Below the pieces are notes generated by a model, which saw only the letters and a list, made by a program, of their open reading frames with translations, was not told the DNA's origin and searched no databases. Shown in pieces: positions 18,517 to 28,170 of a DNA stretch of 64,000 nt. Position 1 is the stretch's first letter. Each line of letters opens with the position of its first letter. The position numbers and the translations under genes were made by a program. Origin of the DNA: Spirosoma arboris (GTDB lineage Bacteria; Bacteroidota; Bacteroidia; Cytophagales; Spirosomataceae); the NCBI RefSeq assembly GCF_009754945.1, contig NZ_WPIN01000007.1:372001-436000 (forward strand), in the 5' to 3' direction.

Positions 18517-18575
18517 TTATATTAGCATAATAGTGCTGATTGTCAAGACCTAATCCTAATTAATGCGTTTCTATT

Positions 18576-19211
18576 ATGACTGAAGATGAAGAACTAGACC
18601 TTAAAGCGCAGCACCGTAAAGACACCGTGGATTTAACGACGATCCACGCCAGGGAATGGGACAATTTTCGAAAGCGACACGCTGAATATTCCCAAAAATA
18701 TGGAGTTAATTATGCCGATAGATTACTCCGCAAGGAGAGAGCGAATTTGGAAGCGCGATTTAATCAGGAGCTAGCAGACTTAGATGAAAATCACTTTCAA
18801 CAATTGATGAATTACGAAGATCCCCCGTCATCCGATAAATCCTATACATTACCGGCTTATTTACGAGGGCCCGAATTTGTACCAGAACCAGATAGGCAAG
18901 ACATAGGGCGTGGAGGAGAGAAAACGACTATATCGTCAGAAGATCAACCCCAGAGAAACTTATTCGCAATTCCAGCAAGAAAGCTCGAGGAAAAGCAAAC
19001 CCCTGATAGACAAAAAGATGATCTTGATCAATCACAGGATGTTATGAGCGGCATGATAGCTTCACAACAGGCAGGTAAACTAAAAGACGACCCGACTCAT
19101 AAGAAACAAATGTCCATGTCTCAGCGGTTTATGCAAGGGTTAAGCTATACACGAGCGGCGGAAAAAACCGATAGGACTATCGATAAAGACAAAGATTTAG
19201 ATCGGGATTAA
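18576..19211 (+). CDS. Hydrophilic coiled-coil protein of unknown function
   Basis: 211 residues, strongly charged. Residues 1-90 are helical with heptad-like character ('DNFRKRHAEYSQKYGVNYAD', 'LRKERANLEARFNQELADLD'). The rest is disordered and rich in D, K, Q and P. There is no signal or membrane segment. It resembles mobilisation-region accessory proteins of Bacteroidota elements but has no diagnostic motif. Confidence 0.6.
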   Translation: MTEDEELDLKAQHRKDTVDLTTIHAREWDNFRKRHAEYSQKYGVNYADRLLRKERANLEARFNQELADLDENHFQQLMNYEDPPSSDKSYTLPAYLRGPEFVPEPDRQDIGRGGEKTTISSEDQPQRNLFAIPARKLEEKQTPDRQKDDLDQSQDVMSGMIASQQAGKLKDDPTHKKQMSMSQRFMQGLSYTRAAEKTDRTIDKDKDLDRD

Positions 19212-19279
19212 ACTTCGTGCTTGGCTGTTTGCTCCCTGATCATTTCACAGTAAGTAAATCATTGCACTAAAAAAGACTG

Positions 19280-19549
19280 TTACTTCTCTGGTTCTATATC
19301 GCGGTCTTTTGATTTAGAAGGACTCTCCTGCTCTTTTATCGAACGATCGGCTTTAAGCCAGGATGGTAAATGCTCCCGCATACGCTCAGTTACATATTGG
19401 TCACGACCGGCCTTAAATCCAGCCATGCGTTGACTATCGGTTTGAACCTTAACTAATTGTTCGGCAAGATCTGGCACGGACTGGGCAATTACATACCCTT
19501 CATTGAAGCCTTTTAAGTAATCCGGTTCAACTTTATTGTTGTCTTCCAT
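19280..19549 (-). CDS. Small hydrophilic protein, co-transcribed with an excisionase-like regulator
   Basis: 89 residues. A central part reads 'YLKGFNEGYVIAQSVPDLAE' and 'RMAGFKAGRDQYVTER'. The tail is charged ('KSKDRDIEPEK'), much like the tail of the divergent neighbour ('DKDKDLDRD'). The start lies 2 bp from the stop of the upstream helix-turn-helix gene, implying one operon. Function unknown. Confidence 0.6.
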   Translation of the reverse strand: MEDNNKVEPDYLKGFNEGYVIAQSVPDLAEQLVKVQTDSQRMAGFKAGRDQYVTERMREHLPSWLKADRSIKEQESPSKSKDRDIEPEK

Positions 19550-19551
19550 GA

Positions 19552-19821
19552 CTAAAACGTGTCTTTTGCGTTCTGCTCAAGATAAGCATTAATTGAGGAC
19601 CGGTCATAGAGAATGATTTTCTTCTGCGGCTGTGAAAATCGTATCCGTCCCTCGTCACGCAGTTTCTGCAAGGTCGTTCTGGACCTGATGTTGAGCAGTT
19701 GCATGGCTTGCTCATCGGAAATCCATTGCTCCGTTTCCCAATTATGCTCTTTTCGCAAGCGTCCTACGACCTCTTCAACAAGAGCATAGAAAGCCGCATC
19801 ATGCAGGCAGATGACTCCCAT
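19552..19821 (-). CDS. Helix-turn-helix (excisionase/MerR-like) DNA-binding protein
   Basis: 89 residues with the typical Bacteroidota 'helix-turn-helix domain' layout: 'WISDEQAMQLLNIRSRTTLQ' and 'KLRDEGRIRFSQPQKKIILY' plus 'DRSSINAYLEQN'. Proteins of this kind are frequent on conjugative and integrative elements, where they control excision or transfer. First gene of a two-gene operon. Confidence 0.8.
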   Translation of the reverse strand: MGVICLHDAAFYALVEEVVGRLRKEHNWETEQWISDEQAMQLLNIRSRTTLQKLRDEGRIRFSQPQKKIILYDRSSINAYLEQNAKDTF

Positions 19822-20345
19822 TAAAAGTTTTCAGTAAATTGATGTGTTCAATGCTAAGGCGCTTTATTCAGAACAATTTTATAGAATAGATAATGACTGC
19901 GAAACGGGAAAAATACCCTTTTTCAAAGCAGATTAAAAATTTTATACGCTTATAATAATTGGTTGGCGAAGGAGATGGAAAAACCGATTGAAAATCATTT
20001 GGAGCATTAATCGATAATCAGCGTCATCATCCACAATACAGGCAATCGGGGCGGTGTCCTCAGGTCGCATAACGTTGGTTATTACCGAAAACCGTATACA
20101 GAATATTTTAGGGAAATATTGTTCAGCACTATGAACTAATGGGGTGATAATTAGCTATCTTGTACCAATGAGAACGGTGTATGCGTGTTGCACATAAATT
20201 AAGCAATAGACATATGGTCTGGTAAGGATATAGGTGGAGATTTTATCAATCTATCGATGTTCTCTCTCTTTCTGTCGATTTTGTTGGCCTATCTTCTATT
20301 TAAAACTTACTTTGAAACTTCTACTTTGTATGAAACGGCAAGTCT
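19822..20345. other. Intergenic stretch holding only a response-regulator fragment
   Basis: Apart from the receiver fragment at 19942-20070 there is no supported gene, and no strong stem-loop was seen. Confidence 0.35.
19942..20070 (-). pseudogene. Truncated response-regulator receiver domain (42 aa)
   Basis: The frame reads 'MRPEDTAPIACIVDDDADYR' followed by 'LMLQMIFNRFFHLLRQP' and stops after 42 residues. This is the first beta strand, acidic pocket and helix of a CheY-like receiver; the phosphoacceptor aspartate and everything after it are missing. A second fragment with the same 'DDDADYR' lies at 40234-40431. Confidence 0.6.
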
Positions 20346-20675
20346 ATGAAAGCAATGTTAATCGCTCAGATACGAGCAGAAAATAATAAAGTGCAGGCGA
20401 TACAAGCAACACAGGAACCTGTCTCGCTCGAAGCAGGATATGAACGCTTACAAAAGCTGATCTGGGATCTGAAACAAAGCGGCTATAATTATACAATCGT
20501 TCGTAGAGTTTGGCCCAGGATGGTTAATATCGGCAATTCTGAACTTCGGATCATGCGTGCCCGCTATCAGAAAACGCTCGGCGTGAAAGCGGGCTTACAA
20601 GAAACAGCTGACTATATCAACGTCCATAGTCAGTTGAAGGAACAAATCAACCAGACTATTTTGCTGCTTTTTTAG
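20346..20675 (+). CDS. Small protein of unknown function
   Basis: 109 residues, basic and helical ('KLIWDLKQSGYNYTIVRRVW', 'ELRIMRARYQKTLGVKAG'). No signal peptide or membrane segment. It sits ~100 bp before the HU gene in the same direction. No family recognised. Confidence 0.55.
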   Translation: MKAMLIAQIRAENNKVQAIQATQEPVSLEAGYERLQKLIWDLKQSGYNYTIVRRVWPRMVNIGNSELRIMRARYQKTLGVKAGLQETADYINVHSQLKEQINQTILLLF

Positions 20676-20777
20676 CCTATTCTACTAAGATGACTTGAGG
20701 GTAATCCTCTCTTATACCCTATAGATCCCGTCCGAAGGCTTTAAAAAACGTAAACCTCAGCTTTTAAGCTCTTGAGT

Positions 20778-21080
20778 ATGACTAAAAGAGATATAATTCG
20801 CCGTATCAGTGAGCAAGGTGGTATTGATGAAGACAGAGTCAGGTTTATTCTTGAAGACTTTTTTGAGATCGTCAAAAGCGCCTTAGGCGAAGGCGAGCCC
20901 ATTTATATCCGCAAATTTGGGAGTTTCATTCTCAAACAACGCGCTCAAAAAATAGCGCGTAATATCACCCAGAATACGGCTGTCACGATTGCAGCTCATA
21001 AAATACCTGCTTTCAAGCCGAGTCTTGAATTCACTAAACAAGTAAGAGGGCAGGAAATACTTGTAAAAAGAAAAAAGTGA
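20778..21080 (+). CDS. HU/IHF-family DNA-binding protein
   Basis: 100 residues from the ATG at 20778; a TTG two codons earlier is less likely. The family pattern is clear: 'TKRDIIRRISEQGGIDEDRV', 'FFEIVKSALGEGEPIYIRKF', 'GSFILKQRAQKIARN', and a C-terminal 'IPAFKPSLEFTKQV'. These proteins bend and compact DNA and assist recombination. The copy belongs to the accessory region and may serve the element. Confidence 0.92.
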   Translation: MTKRDIIRRISEQGGIDEDRVRFILEDFFEIVKSALGEGEPIYIRKFGSFILKQRAQKIARNITQNTAVTIAAHKIPAFKPSLEFTKQVRGQEILVKRKK

Positions 21081-21335
21081 AAAGCTCGTCTATCTAGCGG
21101 CAGTGTTTCTTTCGTGATGAGGTGAGCGATTGCCACTTTTACAACCTACCTAAACAGCTGTATTTAAGAGGATTATAACACGCTATACCTAATCGTAGAG
21201 CGAAGAACGTTGCCAAATAATCTTGGTTAATAATTAACAACCGCAATGCAGATCCCGTACAGTTAGCCTCAGCATCGGCCTTCTCCGAATAGCTTTTCGA
21301 TGGCCATCGCCTAATTTTCAGGCATTTGTATAGAC

Positions 21336-21343
21336 TATATTTG
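21336..21343 (+). promoter_or_regulatory. TATATTTG promoter box
   Basis: A TAnnTTTG match lies 34 bp upstream of the ATG at 21378. No well-spaced TTG element is evident, so the assignment rests on this box and its position. Confidence 0.4.
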
Positions 21344-21377
21344 CTAGATTCAATAACTGGAATAGCTACTAACTCCT

Positions 21378-21641
21378 ATGAGCATGACTAGTCTCTACTT
21401 CTCTTGTATTAGCCCAATGGGAAAGTATCACGAATTTGGTTATGGAGGGCCAGATATGGAAGCCTGTTTTGAAACCCTAACCAAAATGGCTAACCGGGGT
21501 TGGCGGTTAAAAAATATCGTCCTGTCGGAAAGTGACGGAAGCCACATTTTACTTCCTGCCAAAGCTTTCGGCGGCGCTTCCTTGATGGAGCCCTTAAAGG
21601 CGCTCCAACAGGAATGGGAACAGATTCTGTTTCAAGTGTAA
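21378..21641 (+). CDS. Small orphan protein (87 aa)
   Basis: The sequence runs 'MSMTSLYFSCISPMGKYHEF', then 'CFETLTKMANRGWRLKNIVL' and a C-terminal helix 'LKALQQEWEQILFQV'. The 'RGWRLKNIVL' pattern resembles DUF-type small proteins with a beta-alpha fold. It is preceded by a promoter-like box. Function unknown. Confidence 0.6.
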   Translation: MSMTSLYFSCISPMGKYHEFGYGGPDMEACFETLTKMANRGWRLKNIVLSESDGSHILLPAKAFGGASLMEPLKALQQEWEQILFQV

Positions 21642-22315
21642 GCAAAGTGCTCTACGTAAGCTGACTTAAACAAGTAGACCCGCAGTAGTTTATCAAGCGG
21701 TAGCACGAGCCCAGGAAAAGGCAAATCAAGCTGCAAGGTTACATCCCATCCTATCAAGCGGATCGTGCGAATTAGTGACGTAGGGGAGAATGAAGTTTTT
21801 ATTCGTACCGCGGAAATTTTCGTACTAATCAGGTTCAGCCAATGGGTTATGATAATGATGCCCTTCGGCAGATGGCGATTATCCCACAAACCTTTCGCTT
21901 TTCAGTAGTGGTCAGAGTAGACTTTGAATTAAACAATTAAGAGAGGTGATACATGTACTTTTCCAGAAGGAGTAGTACCTAAGCGAACCCTTCATTAGTC
22001 GTTTTGTATTCAAACTAGTAGTTAGTTCTCAACAACCATCACCCAGATGGGAATACATCCTGCCTTTCGGCTAAAACACACCTGTCTTAAGTAGGCTGTT
22101 TTAAAAATGGAATAAACCCGTCCAAAGACCGAACGTAGTCATCTCCACCCACGAACGGGTAGAGATCTGCCTCAATAACGATTCTACATACCGAAAATTA
22201 ACAGGAGGTTGGAGAGCTATCCTATCCATTAGCCTTCATCGTTTGGCGATTTTAGGCTGATGAACTGCTCTGAATCGAACAGCGATAATAAAAGGGCGCT
22301 ATATGGCCTGCCAAC
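21642..22315. other. Intergenic region, nothing recognised
   Basis: About 670 bp without a supported gene on either strand. An 85-codon frame on the minus strand lacks any recognisable feature. Confidence 0.35.
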
Positions 22316-22759
22316 TTACTTACCAAATAGACCGCCTAACATACCCCCTAGTCCACCACCTTGACCGCCGAACGAATTCATCAGACTCCCCATGTCGACA
22401 CTCGAGTCATTGGGATCATTCGCCTTGTGCATCAATTTATTCAGGACTATCGGCACCAGGGAGCTAGCCACTGACAGGGCAACCTGCGGGGAGATCCCTA
22501 ACTTGCTCATCAAATCCTGCTGGACCGTCTGTTGTACGCCCTGCATAGCGGGATGATCTGCCAGGTTACCACCCTGACCATTCACCATACCCAGCAAACT
22601 GCCTAAACCACCTCCCGGGCACTGTTGACCAAGCCCACTAAGGATACTCCTCGTGACGGTTTGCAGAACGGTATCGTTCTGATCATTGGGAATGGCCGGG
22701 TTATTCACTACGGCCTGACCAGCATGTTACTGAACCAGATTCATAATCGTTTCAAACAT
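22316..22759 (-). pseudogene. DUF937-like protein with an early nonsense codon
   Basis: The natural start is ATG at 22759 with 'MFETIMNLVQ', then TAA at 22727-22729, then in the same frame 'HAGQAVVNNPAIPNDQND' and 118 more codons to the end. The protein is otherwise a full-length DUF937-type protein ('SLVPIVLNKLMHKAND', glycine-rich tail 'GGLGGMLGGLFGK'). A Q codon has probably become TAA. Translation could restart at the GTG or other codon downstream (22708), giving an N-terminally shortened 130-residue product, so function may not be fully lost. Confidence 0.7.
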
Positions 22760-22883
22760 GATCACCTGTTTTTAGGCTAGCAGCCGGGCTGCCTTAGTGC
22801 ATACCTAACCGACAGGCCGACTGATTGTTTTGCTCTCACGCGCTCTTAAACTCACCGGGTGAGTGGCTAAAGCCGAACGGGTG

Positions 22884-23264
22884 TTATTGATTGCTACTCA
22901 AATAGGTTTTATTCCCGTTCTTATTAATATAGTACTTACCCCCCTTCTCTCCGGTGTGGACAACTTCCCCATTAGGACCTTTCAGTGATTTAACAATCGG
23001 GGCGGTATAGTCCGCTGGAATAGCCTTCTGTTGTGTCAACGCCCCCACAGGCGGGTTCGACTTTGCCTGCGTTTCATGTACCGTAGCTCCGGAAGTACTC
23101 AATCCGTTGATCCCCTTTTTAGTAGCTTTCGCAGCCCGGGCTTTGGCCATCCGTTCATGAATCGGCATCTTTTCCGAAGTGGGTTCAGTTTGACCCAATG
23201 CATTACAGCAGACCAGCAAACCACCCAGAATAGTAAGCCACATCCCTATCTTTTTCATCGTCAT
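22884..23264 (-). CDS. Exported small protein with a PBCV-type basic adaptor motif
   Basis: 126 residues with a signal peptide ('MKKIGMWLTILGGLLVCCNA', cleavage near 'ALGQ'). A low-complexity middle follows. The C-terminal motif 'GEVVHTGEKGGKYYINKNGN' with 'KTYL' matches the short 'tGekGGkYyinknGkktYl' module known as the PBCV-specific basic adaptor domain. Such exported proteins are widespread and uncharacterised in Cytophagales. It lies in the stress/envelope block. Confidence 0.7.
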   Translation of the reverse strand: MTMKKIGMWLTILGGLLVCCNALGQTEPTSEKMPIHERMAKARAAKATKKGINGLSTSGATVHETQAKSNPPVGALTQQKAIPADYTAPIVKSLKGPNGEVVHTGEKGGKYYINKNGNKTYLSSNQ

Positions 23265-23728
23265 CCAGGTTTTAACCGTAACGTATAGAGTAGTCGTAAA
23301 TGCCTTCGTTTCCAGGACTTATCCATTCGCTGTTACCAACGATCAATGCCTAGGCCAGACAACTTGGGCATTGGTCAACCACGCGGTCAACGGGCCAACA
23401 CCGCATAGGACAGTCTTATTGGTCCCAGCAACTGGATAATTTCTAGTGTTAACAATAGTTTCCCCTCAAGAGCTTCATGTGCCGTGAGCTGGTTCGTGAG
23501 AACCTACGCTTAACTACAGTTTACCAACCAATCGTTGATGCTGGTTGTTTAGCATTCTTTTCTATGGTCGCTCAATTCCCCACTCCTGTGGTCATATAAC
23601 CACAGTATCTAGCCACAACAGATAGAGTCATTTCTTTCCCTATTATAGACCATTGGCTGCATTCGGCTTTTTTCCTTGATGGCACGGTTTTTACAAAGTC
23701 AGCGGTAGACATCAATCCAGGTTAAACC
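23265..23728. other. Intergenic region, nothing recognised
   Basis: About 460 bp between divergent genes, with no supported gene. It presumably carries promoters for both neighbours. Confidence 0.35.
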
Positions 23729-24070
23729 ATGAAAACATTATTGACCGGAATTGCCGCCGGATTAGCGATTGGCTATCTAACGGCGCCCCGTTCGGGTAAA
23801 GAAACCCGTTCTCAATTGACCGATGCCGCTAACCAGCGCACCAAAGGATTAAAAGAACAGTGGGATAAAACGGTCTCGCAGGCTAAACAGGCGATTGACG
23901 AAGTGAAAACAAAGTCCAGCCTGTTCAAGTCCGAACCAAATCTCTTTACCGATATGGAGGCTGGTAAGCTGGATAAGTACATGACGGAGGAGGACATAGC
24001 ACGTCGAACGGTTAAGGAAGAATACCCCACTAACGTGGATGAATCGCTAAGGCCTGTAGAACAACTGTGA
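23729..24070 (+). CDS. YtxH-domain protein
   Basis: 113 residues. The N-terminal glycine-rich membrane helix 'LLTGIAAGLAIGYLTAPRSG' with 'KETRSQL' is the YtxH signature, followed by a charged helix ('LKEQWDKTVSQAKQAIDEVK'). The C-terminal ~40 residues are disordered and acidic. YtxH proteins are small general-stress membrane proteins of unknown mechanism. Confidence 0.85.
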   Translation: MKTLLTGIAAGLAIGYLTAPRSGKETRSQLTDAANQRTKGLKEQWDKTVSQAKQAIDEVKTKSSLFKSEPNLFTDMEAGKLDKYMTEEDIARRTVKEEYPTNVDESLRPVEQL

Positions 24071-24083
24071 ATAAAGTGGAAGT

Positions 24084-24130
24084 CACCCACTGCCTATAAT
24101 CAAGGTGGCATTGATTATAGGCAGTGGGTG
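24084..24130. terminator. 20-bp perfect stem-loop after the YtxH gene
   Basis: The arms 24084-24103 and 24111-24130 are perfectly complementary, with a 7-base loop. There is no long T run, but the placement 13 bp after the stop fits a transcription end or mRNA-stabilising structure. Confidence 0.6.
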
Positions 24131-24274
24131 GAAAACCAGGTTTATTTCCAACCAAGATTTTGCGATCAAAATTGGCGATACCACTTCTAGTTTTTTAGGC
24201 GATATTATAAAAAGAACAAACTGGTCATCTCAGTATGTATCGACGTAAAGTAATGATCATTTCTTTTTGTGCTC

Positions 24275-24712
24275 ATGAACGCATTACCTGAATCCGGCTC
24301 ATTAACCGACGGTACTTTCCCTGACTCAGGTGCCCCCACACATATGGCTCGGATTGCTGAGCAGCTACACGTGTCTACTCAGCCGATTGAAACCGGCCGC
24401 GTAACGCTCACCAAAACGGTGCACGAGACTGAGGAAACCGTAACGATTCCGCTCCTGCGGGAGGAGTACACCGTCGAACGTGTGGCCCGTGATGAATATG
24501 TCGACGAGTTGCCCGTTCCTCGTCAGGAAGGCCATACGACTATATACCCCGTTGTGAAAGAAGTGCTGGTGGTACAAAAACGACTCTTACTCATTGAAGA
24601 AATTCGGGTAACCCGTCAGCAAACTCAAACCCGAGAATCTCAAACGGTCATCCTGCGCCAGGAGGATATTGTTGTGGAGCGGACACCGATCAATTCCGAA
24701 CGTCCGGTTTAA
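24275..24712 (+). CDS. DUF2382 (YsnF/AvaK-type) stress protein
   Basis: About 145 residues. I prefer the ATG at 24275 over the GTG two codons upstream. The DUF2382 pattern is clear: 'LREEYTVERVARDEYVDELP', 'TTIYPVVKEVLVVQKRLLLI' with 'EEIRVTR', and a repeat ending 'LRQEDIVVERTPI'. Proteins of this family are linked to stress resistance and photosynthetic or envelope functions without a defined activity. It sits 65 bp upstream of a second DUF2382 gene. Confidence 0.85.
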   Translation: MNALPESGSLTDGTFPDSGAPTHMARIAEQLHVSTQPIETGRVTLTKTVHETEETVTIPLLREEYTVERVARDEYVDELPVPRQEGHTTIYPVVKEVLVVQKRLLLIEEIRVTRQQTQTRESQTVILRQEDIVVERTPINSERPV

Positions 24713-24777
24713 AAGGCTCTAGCTAACAAATCAGTGTTTATTATTCTTAATGCAAAACTCAACAAAACCCAAAACGT

Positions 24778-25665
24778 ATGGCACACACAGTAATCGGCAT
24801 TTTCGATAATGCCTCCGAGGCTCAACAAGCCGTTGACCAATTAATCAGTAGTGGCTTTAGCCGCAGTAGCATCGATTTGTCGGCGGGCCTGAGCAGCAAT
24901 GCCACAAGTTCAGATGAGTTGATTCCAGATCGACACGTCAACACCTCTGGTACACGCACTGAAGAACTGGTCGATGACACCAAAGATGTCGGCAGCAGCG
25001 TGGGTAATTTCTTTAGTTCGCTATTTGGCAGTGACGATGAGGAGGATACCAAGAAGTATTCAACTGTAGGCAGTCGGGGCTCCATTGTGACCGTGCATAC
25101 GGACACGGATGACCAGGCCGAGCAGGCTGCCGACATTCTGGATGAGGCTGGCGCGGTGGATGTAAATGAACGTGCCGTTGAGTATGGGTATACCGCACCG
25201 ACCACGCGGTTTGATACAACGGCACCTGTAACCGACCTGGACGGCGATCAAACGCTAAAGGTAATCGAGGAGAATCTGGAAGTTGGCAAACGGACGGTCG
25301 AAACCGGAGGAGTACGGCTGCGCAGCCGCATCGTAGCCAAGCCTATTGAAGAGAGTATTCGACTGCGTGAAGAGCGGGTGACGGTGAACCGTACGCCGGT
25401 AAACCGGCCTGCTACGGCGGCTGAGCTGAACGCGTTTCAGGATGGACAAATCGAATTAACCGAACACGCCGAAGTACCAGTGGTTTCTAAAACGGCGAAT
25501 GTTGTGGAAGAAATCTCTGTGGGGAAAGAAGTAAACGAACGCGAGGAAGTCATCCGTGATACGGTTCGTAAAACGGAAGTGGATGTGGAGAATCTGGGGA
25601 CTACAGACGTTTCAACTTCGCCAGCAGAAACGGATTCCAATGAGGTAACTTACGCCACAAAGTAA
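24778..25665 (+). CDS. YsnF-like general stress protein (GSP17M-like plus DUF2382)
   Basis: 295 residues. Residues 1-130 form the YflT/general stress protein 17M-like fold ('HTVIGIFDNASEAQQAVDQL', later 'GSIVTVHTDTDDQAEQAADI'). Residues 160-275 are a DUF2382 domain ('TLKVIEENLEVGKRTVETGG', 'EESIRLREERVTVNRTPVNR', 'VGKEVNEREEVIRDTVRKTE'). The same N-terminal module recurs at 53094-53636. A stress role is inferred from family membership. Confidence 0.88.
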   Translation: MAHTVIGIFDNASEAQQAVDQLISSGFSRSSIDLSAGLSSNATSSDELIPDRHVNTSGTRTEELVDDTKDVGSSVGNFFSSLFGSDDEEDTKKYSTVGSRGSIVTVHTDTDDQAEQAADILDEAGAVDVNERAVEYGYTAPTTRFDTTAPVTDLDGDQTLKVIEENLEVGKRTVETGGVRLRSRIVAKPIEESIRLREERVTVNRTPVNRPATAAELNAFQDGQIELTEHAEVPVVSKTANVVEEISVGKEVNEREEVIRDTVRKTEVDVENLGTTDVSTSPAETDSNEVTYATK

Positions 25666-26073
25666 ATAGATCGGTTTGGGTGGGGGTTGAAGGTAGGATC
25701 GCTTAGGCACCAGGCTTTTTCCGCCCATTCAAACCGTCTCTTTTACATGGTTCTCTAAGTTGGCGACGAAAACCGCTGGTTACCGGAACAAGCCCAAGTT
25801 TACGTTTCCTGACCTGGTATCGAGACTATAGACTGGGTAGCCACCTAACCAGCTTGGTAGCGGATCAAACCGCTCCCAGGGGAAATGAGGAAATCAGTTG
25901 GCGTCAAACCAACTGGTTTGGCTACCAGCAGGCCTGTCCAATAGCCACTTTGACACATCCTTTTGCCTGAGTTGTGTAGCGTAACCCTATTGATCTGATC
26001 ATCCGGTAAACAACAGCATAACATACACCCGTATATACCCAACCCTTTAAACCCTTAACCTAACGCCACTAGT
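25666..26073. other. Intergenic region, nothing recognised
   Basis: About 400 bp; no supported gene or strong structure. Confidence 0.35.
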
Positions 26074-27294
26074 ATGAGCAGTTTCTTACTCGACCACCTT
26101 CGGTCCGTTTTTTCCCCCACTTCCGTCAGTGAACTAGCCCAGTCTATTGGCGAAGCTACGGCACCAACCCAAAAAGCGCTCGATGGCTTAATTCCCACGG
26201 TAACGGCGGGCGTTATTAATCGGGTCTCCGATCAGGAAGGTGCCATTAGATTGTATCAGTTGCTGGCCGACACGTCCTTTGCGACCGATCCCACGATGAG
26301 CCAGCTAGTCGGGACAGGTAATCATCGCCAGAAATCTGCGGACTCGGGTAATGCGCTCTTAAATCAGCTCTATTCCGACCGGCCTACCCATCTGGCTGAA
26401 TCAACAGCTCAGTACAGTGGTGTTGGGCTGGGGTCGGCCAGCACCTTAACGGGGCTGGTGATGTCGGTGCTAATGGGCTTTTTGCATCAGCAGGTTAGGA
26501 GCCGAAATCTAACTCAAACGCAACTGACCGCGCTGTTGCTGGGCGAAACAGATTCTGTTCGAAGCGCTATCCCAGCGGTTTTAGCAGGGAGCCTGGGTTG
26601 GTTGATTGGCACACCCCTACCCGCAAGTACCAGGTCGCTACAGCCCGAGACAGCTCCCGTTGTCAAAAACGGGGATGAACCAGCTGGTGCTCCCTGGTGG
26701 CGGTGGTTATTACTAGCGCTGGCCTTGTTATTGCTATTGTTTTTCTTATTACGCGGTTGTCAAGACGAGAAAATCACACGATCAGTCAATTCGTCAACTG
26801 TCACCGACTCCGTAGCCAGTGATTTGGACGGCAACGAAGCTCAGGTGCGGGTGGGTGTCGATTTGCCTGGTGGCCGTAAACTCAGCCTAGTCGAGCATTC
26901 GTTCAACGACAGCTTAGCACGCTATCTAGCGAACAAAAATAGTCAAACGCCACGCCTGTTTACGTTTGATAATTTGACCTTTGAGACCAATTCGGCGCGG
27001 ATAACCGCCCAGGCCCGTCCCCATGTTGATGATCTAATCCAGATTATGCAGGCCTACCCAAGTCTGGCCATCCGCATTGAAGGTAATACCGATAGTACGG
27101 GTGATGATGCCCTTAACGATCCCTTGTCAGCCCAACGAGCCAGCGTGGTGAAACAGGCACTCATTCAGGGTGGTATTGCTGCCAACCGGGTGACCACCCG
27201 GGAGCGGGGCGATACCAAACCGGTGGCCAGCAACCAGACCCCGGCGGGTCGCCAGAAGAACCGTAGAATTGACGTGGTTATTACTAAGCTCTAG
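26074..27294 (+). CDS. OmpA-family protein with N-terminal DUF937 domain
   Basis: 406 residues. Residues ~1-180 are a DUF937 helical domain ('LAQSIGEATAPTQKALDGLI', 'LTGLVMSVLMGFLHQQV'). One transmembrane helix lies near 208-226 ('WWRWLLLALALLLLLFFLLR'). The C-terminal OmpA domain is near 285-405 ('LTFETNSARITAQARPHVDD', 'RIEGNTDSTGDDALNDPLSA', 'RERGDTKPVASNQTPAGRQK' with 'NRRIDVVI'). The OmpA part binds peptidoglycan, so the protein probably links the inner membrane to the wall. Confidence 0.92.
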   Translation: MSSFLLDHLRSVFSPTSVSELAQSIGEATAPTQKALDGLIPTVTAGVINRVSDQEGAIRLYQLLADTSFATDPTMSQLVGTGNHRQKSADSGNALLNQLYSDRPTHLAESTAQYSGVGLGSASTLTGLVMSVLMGFLHQQVRSRNLTQTQLTALLLGETDSVRSAIPAVLAGSLGWLIGTPLPASTRSLQPETAPVVKNGDEPAGAPWWRWLLLALALLLLLFFLLRGCQDEKITRSVNSSTVTDSVASDLDGNEAQVRVGVDLPGGRKLSLVEHSFNDSLARYLANKNSQTPRLFTFDNLTFETNSARITAQARPHVDDLIQIMQAYPSLAIRIEGNTDSTGDDALNDPLSAQRASVVKQALIQGGIAANRVTTRERGDTKPVASNQTPAGRQKNRRIDVVITKL

Positions 27295-27399
27295 CCAAAT
27301 TAATTATGTTTATTTTCTTAAATACGGTCGTTACTGACTTACTTTGAACTGGCAAAGAAGAATTTCCGAATAGCTTACCCAGCCCAAGTCCGTTGCGTT

Positions 27400-27912
27400 A
27401 TGTTGCCGTTTACGAGCCTACTTGTAGCAATCAGTTGCCTGTTGTCTGGGCAATCTCTCAGCCAGTCCTTGCCCGATATCCTTCAGCAACAAGCATATAA
27501 AGCGGTTCAGGCTAGTGTCCAGGGAGACTATAAAACGGTGCTTACCTTTACCTATCCTCGTTTGGTTGACTTATTGGGTGGTCCCAAAAAAATGCTGGCC
27601 GTACTCAAGCAGCAGGCACCACCCATGTCTACCGAGCCTATTCATATACTGATTGAAAAACCAGGAACCATCTACAAAGCGGGTAAAGAGTTACATGCGT
27701 TGGTACCTTACGTGTTGACAATTCCCCAAAAACCAAGCTTTGTCCAGCTAAGAGGGTATCAGTTAGCGGTGTCCATGAATAAAGGCAAACACTGGTATTT
27801 TGTGCCCACGGATCAATTAACTGAGGCCAGCATTCATCGCTTATTTCCAATCTTCAACCCCAGGCTAGTCATCCCACCCCCAGCTAAAGCAGTCGTTAGG
27901 GATCAGCCGTAA
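27400..27912 (+). CDS. Exported protein of unknown function
   Basis: 170 residues with a signal peptide ('LPFTSLLVAISCLLSGQSLS'). The mature part has 'QASVQGDYKTVLTFTYPRLV' and 'VSMNKGKHWYFVPTDQLTEA', resembling NTF2-like or DUF4864-like periplasmic proteins with a conserved 'W-F-D/T' end. It is probably periplasmic. Confidence 0.6.
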   Translation: MLPFTSLLVAISCLLSGQSLSQSLPDILQQQAYKAVQASVQGDYKTVLTFTYPRLVDLLGGPKKMLAVLKQQAPPMSTEPIHILIEKPGTIYKAGKELHALVPYVLTIPQKPSFVQLRGYQLAVSMNKGKHWYFVPTDQLTEASIHRLFPIFNPRLVIPPPAKAVVRDQP

Positions 27913-28170
27913 GTTTTGTTACTAGAAAAGCGAATGTCTAATCACAAAAGAGTTGGTCAATTTCTGTACAAGCGACTAACTGAGATGAAGTGGGGTTACC
28001 TAGAGGAACCGTTTCCTCAGTATGCCACTGAGGGAGCGGATATTTTTCTGACCAGCGTGTTAGTGCCTCATTAGTAAGTTCACAACCGGTAGCCGCGATT
28101 GGCTGGTTTAGCATCTGCTGAACGTATTGGATTACCCGGTTAGCTTCCTTTATTCAACGACATACGGACT

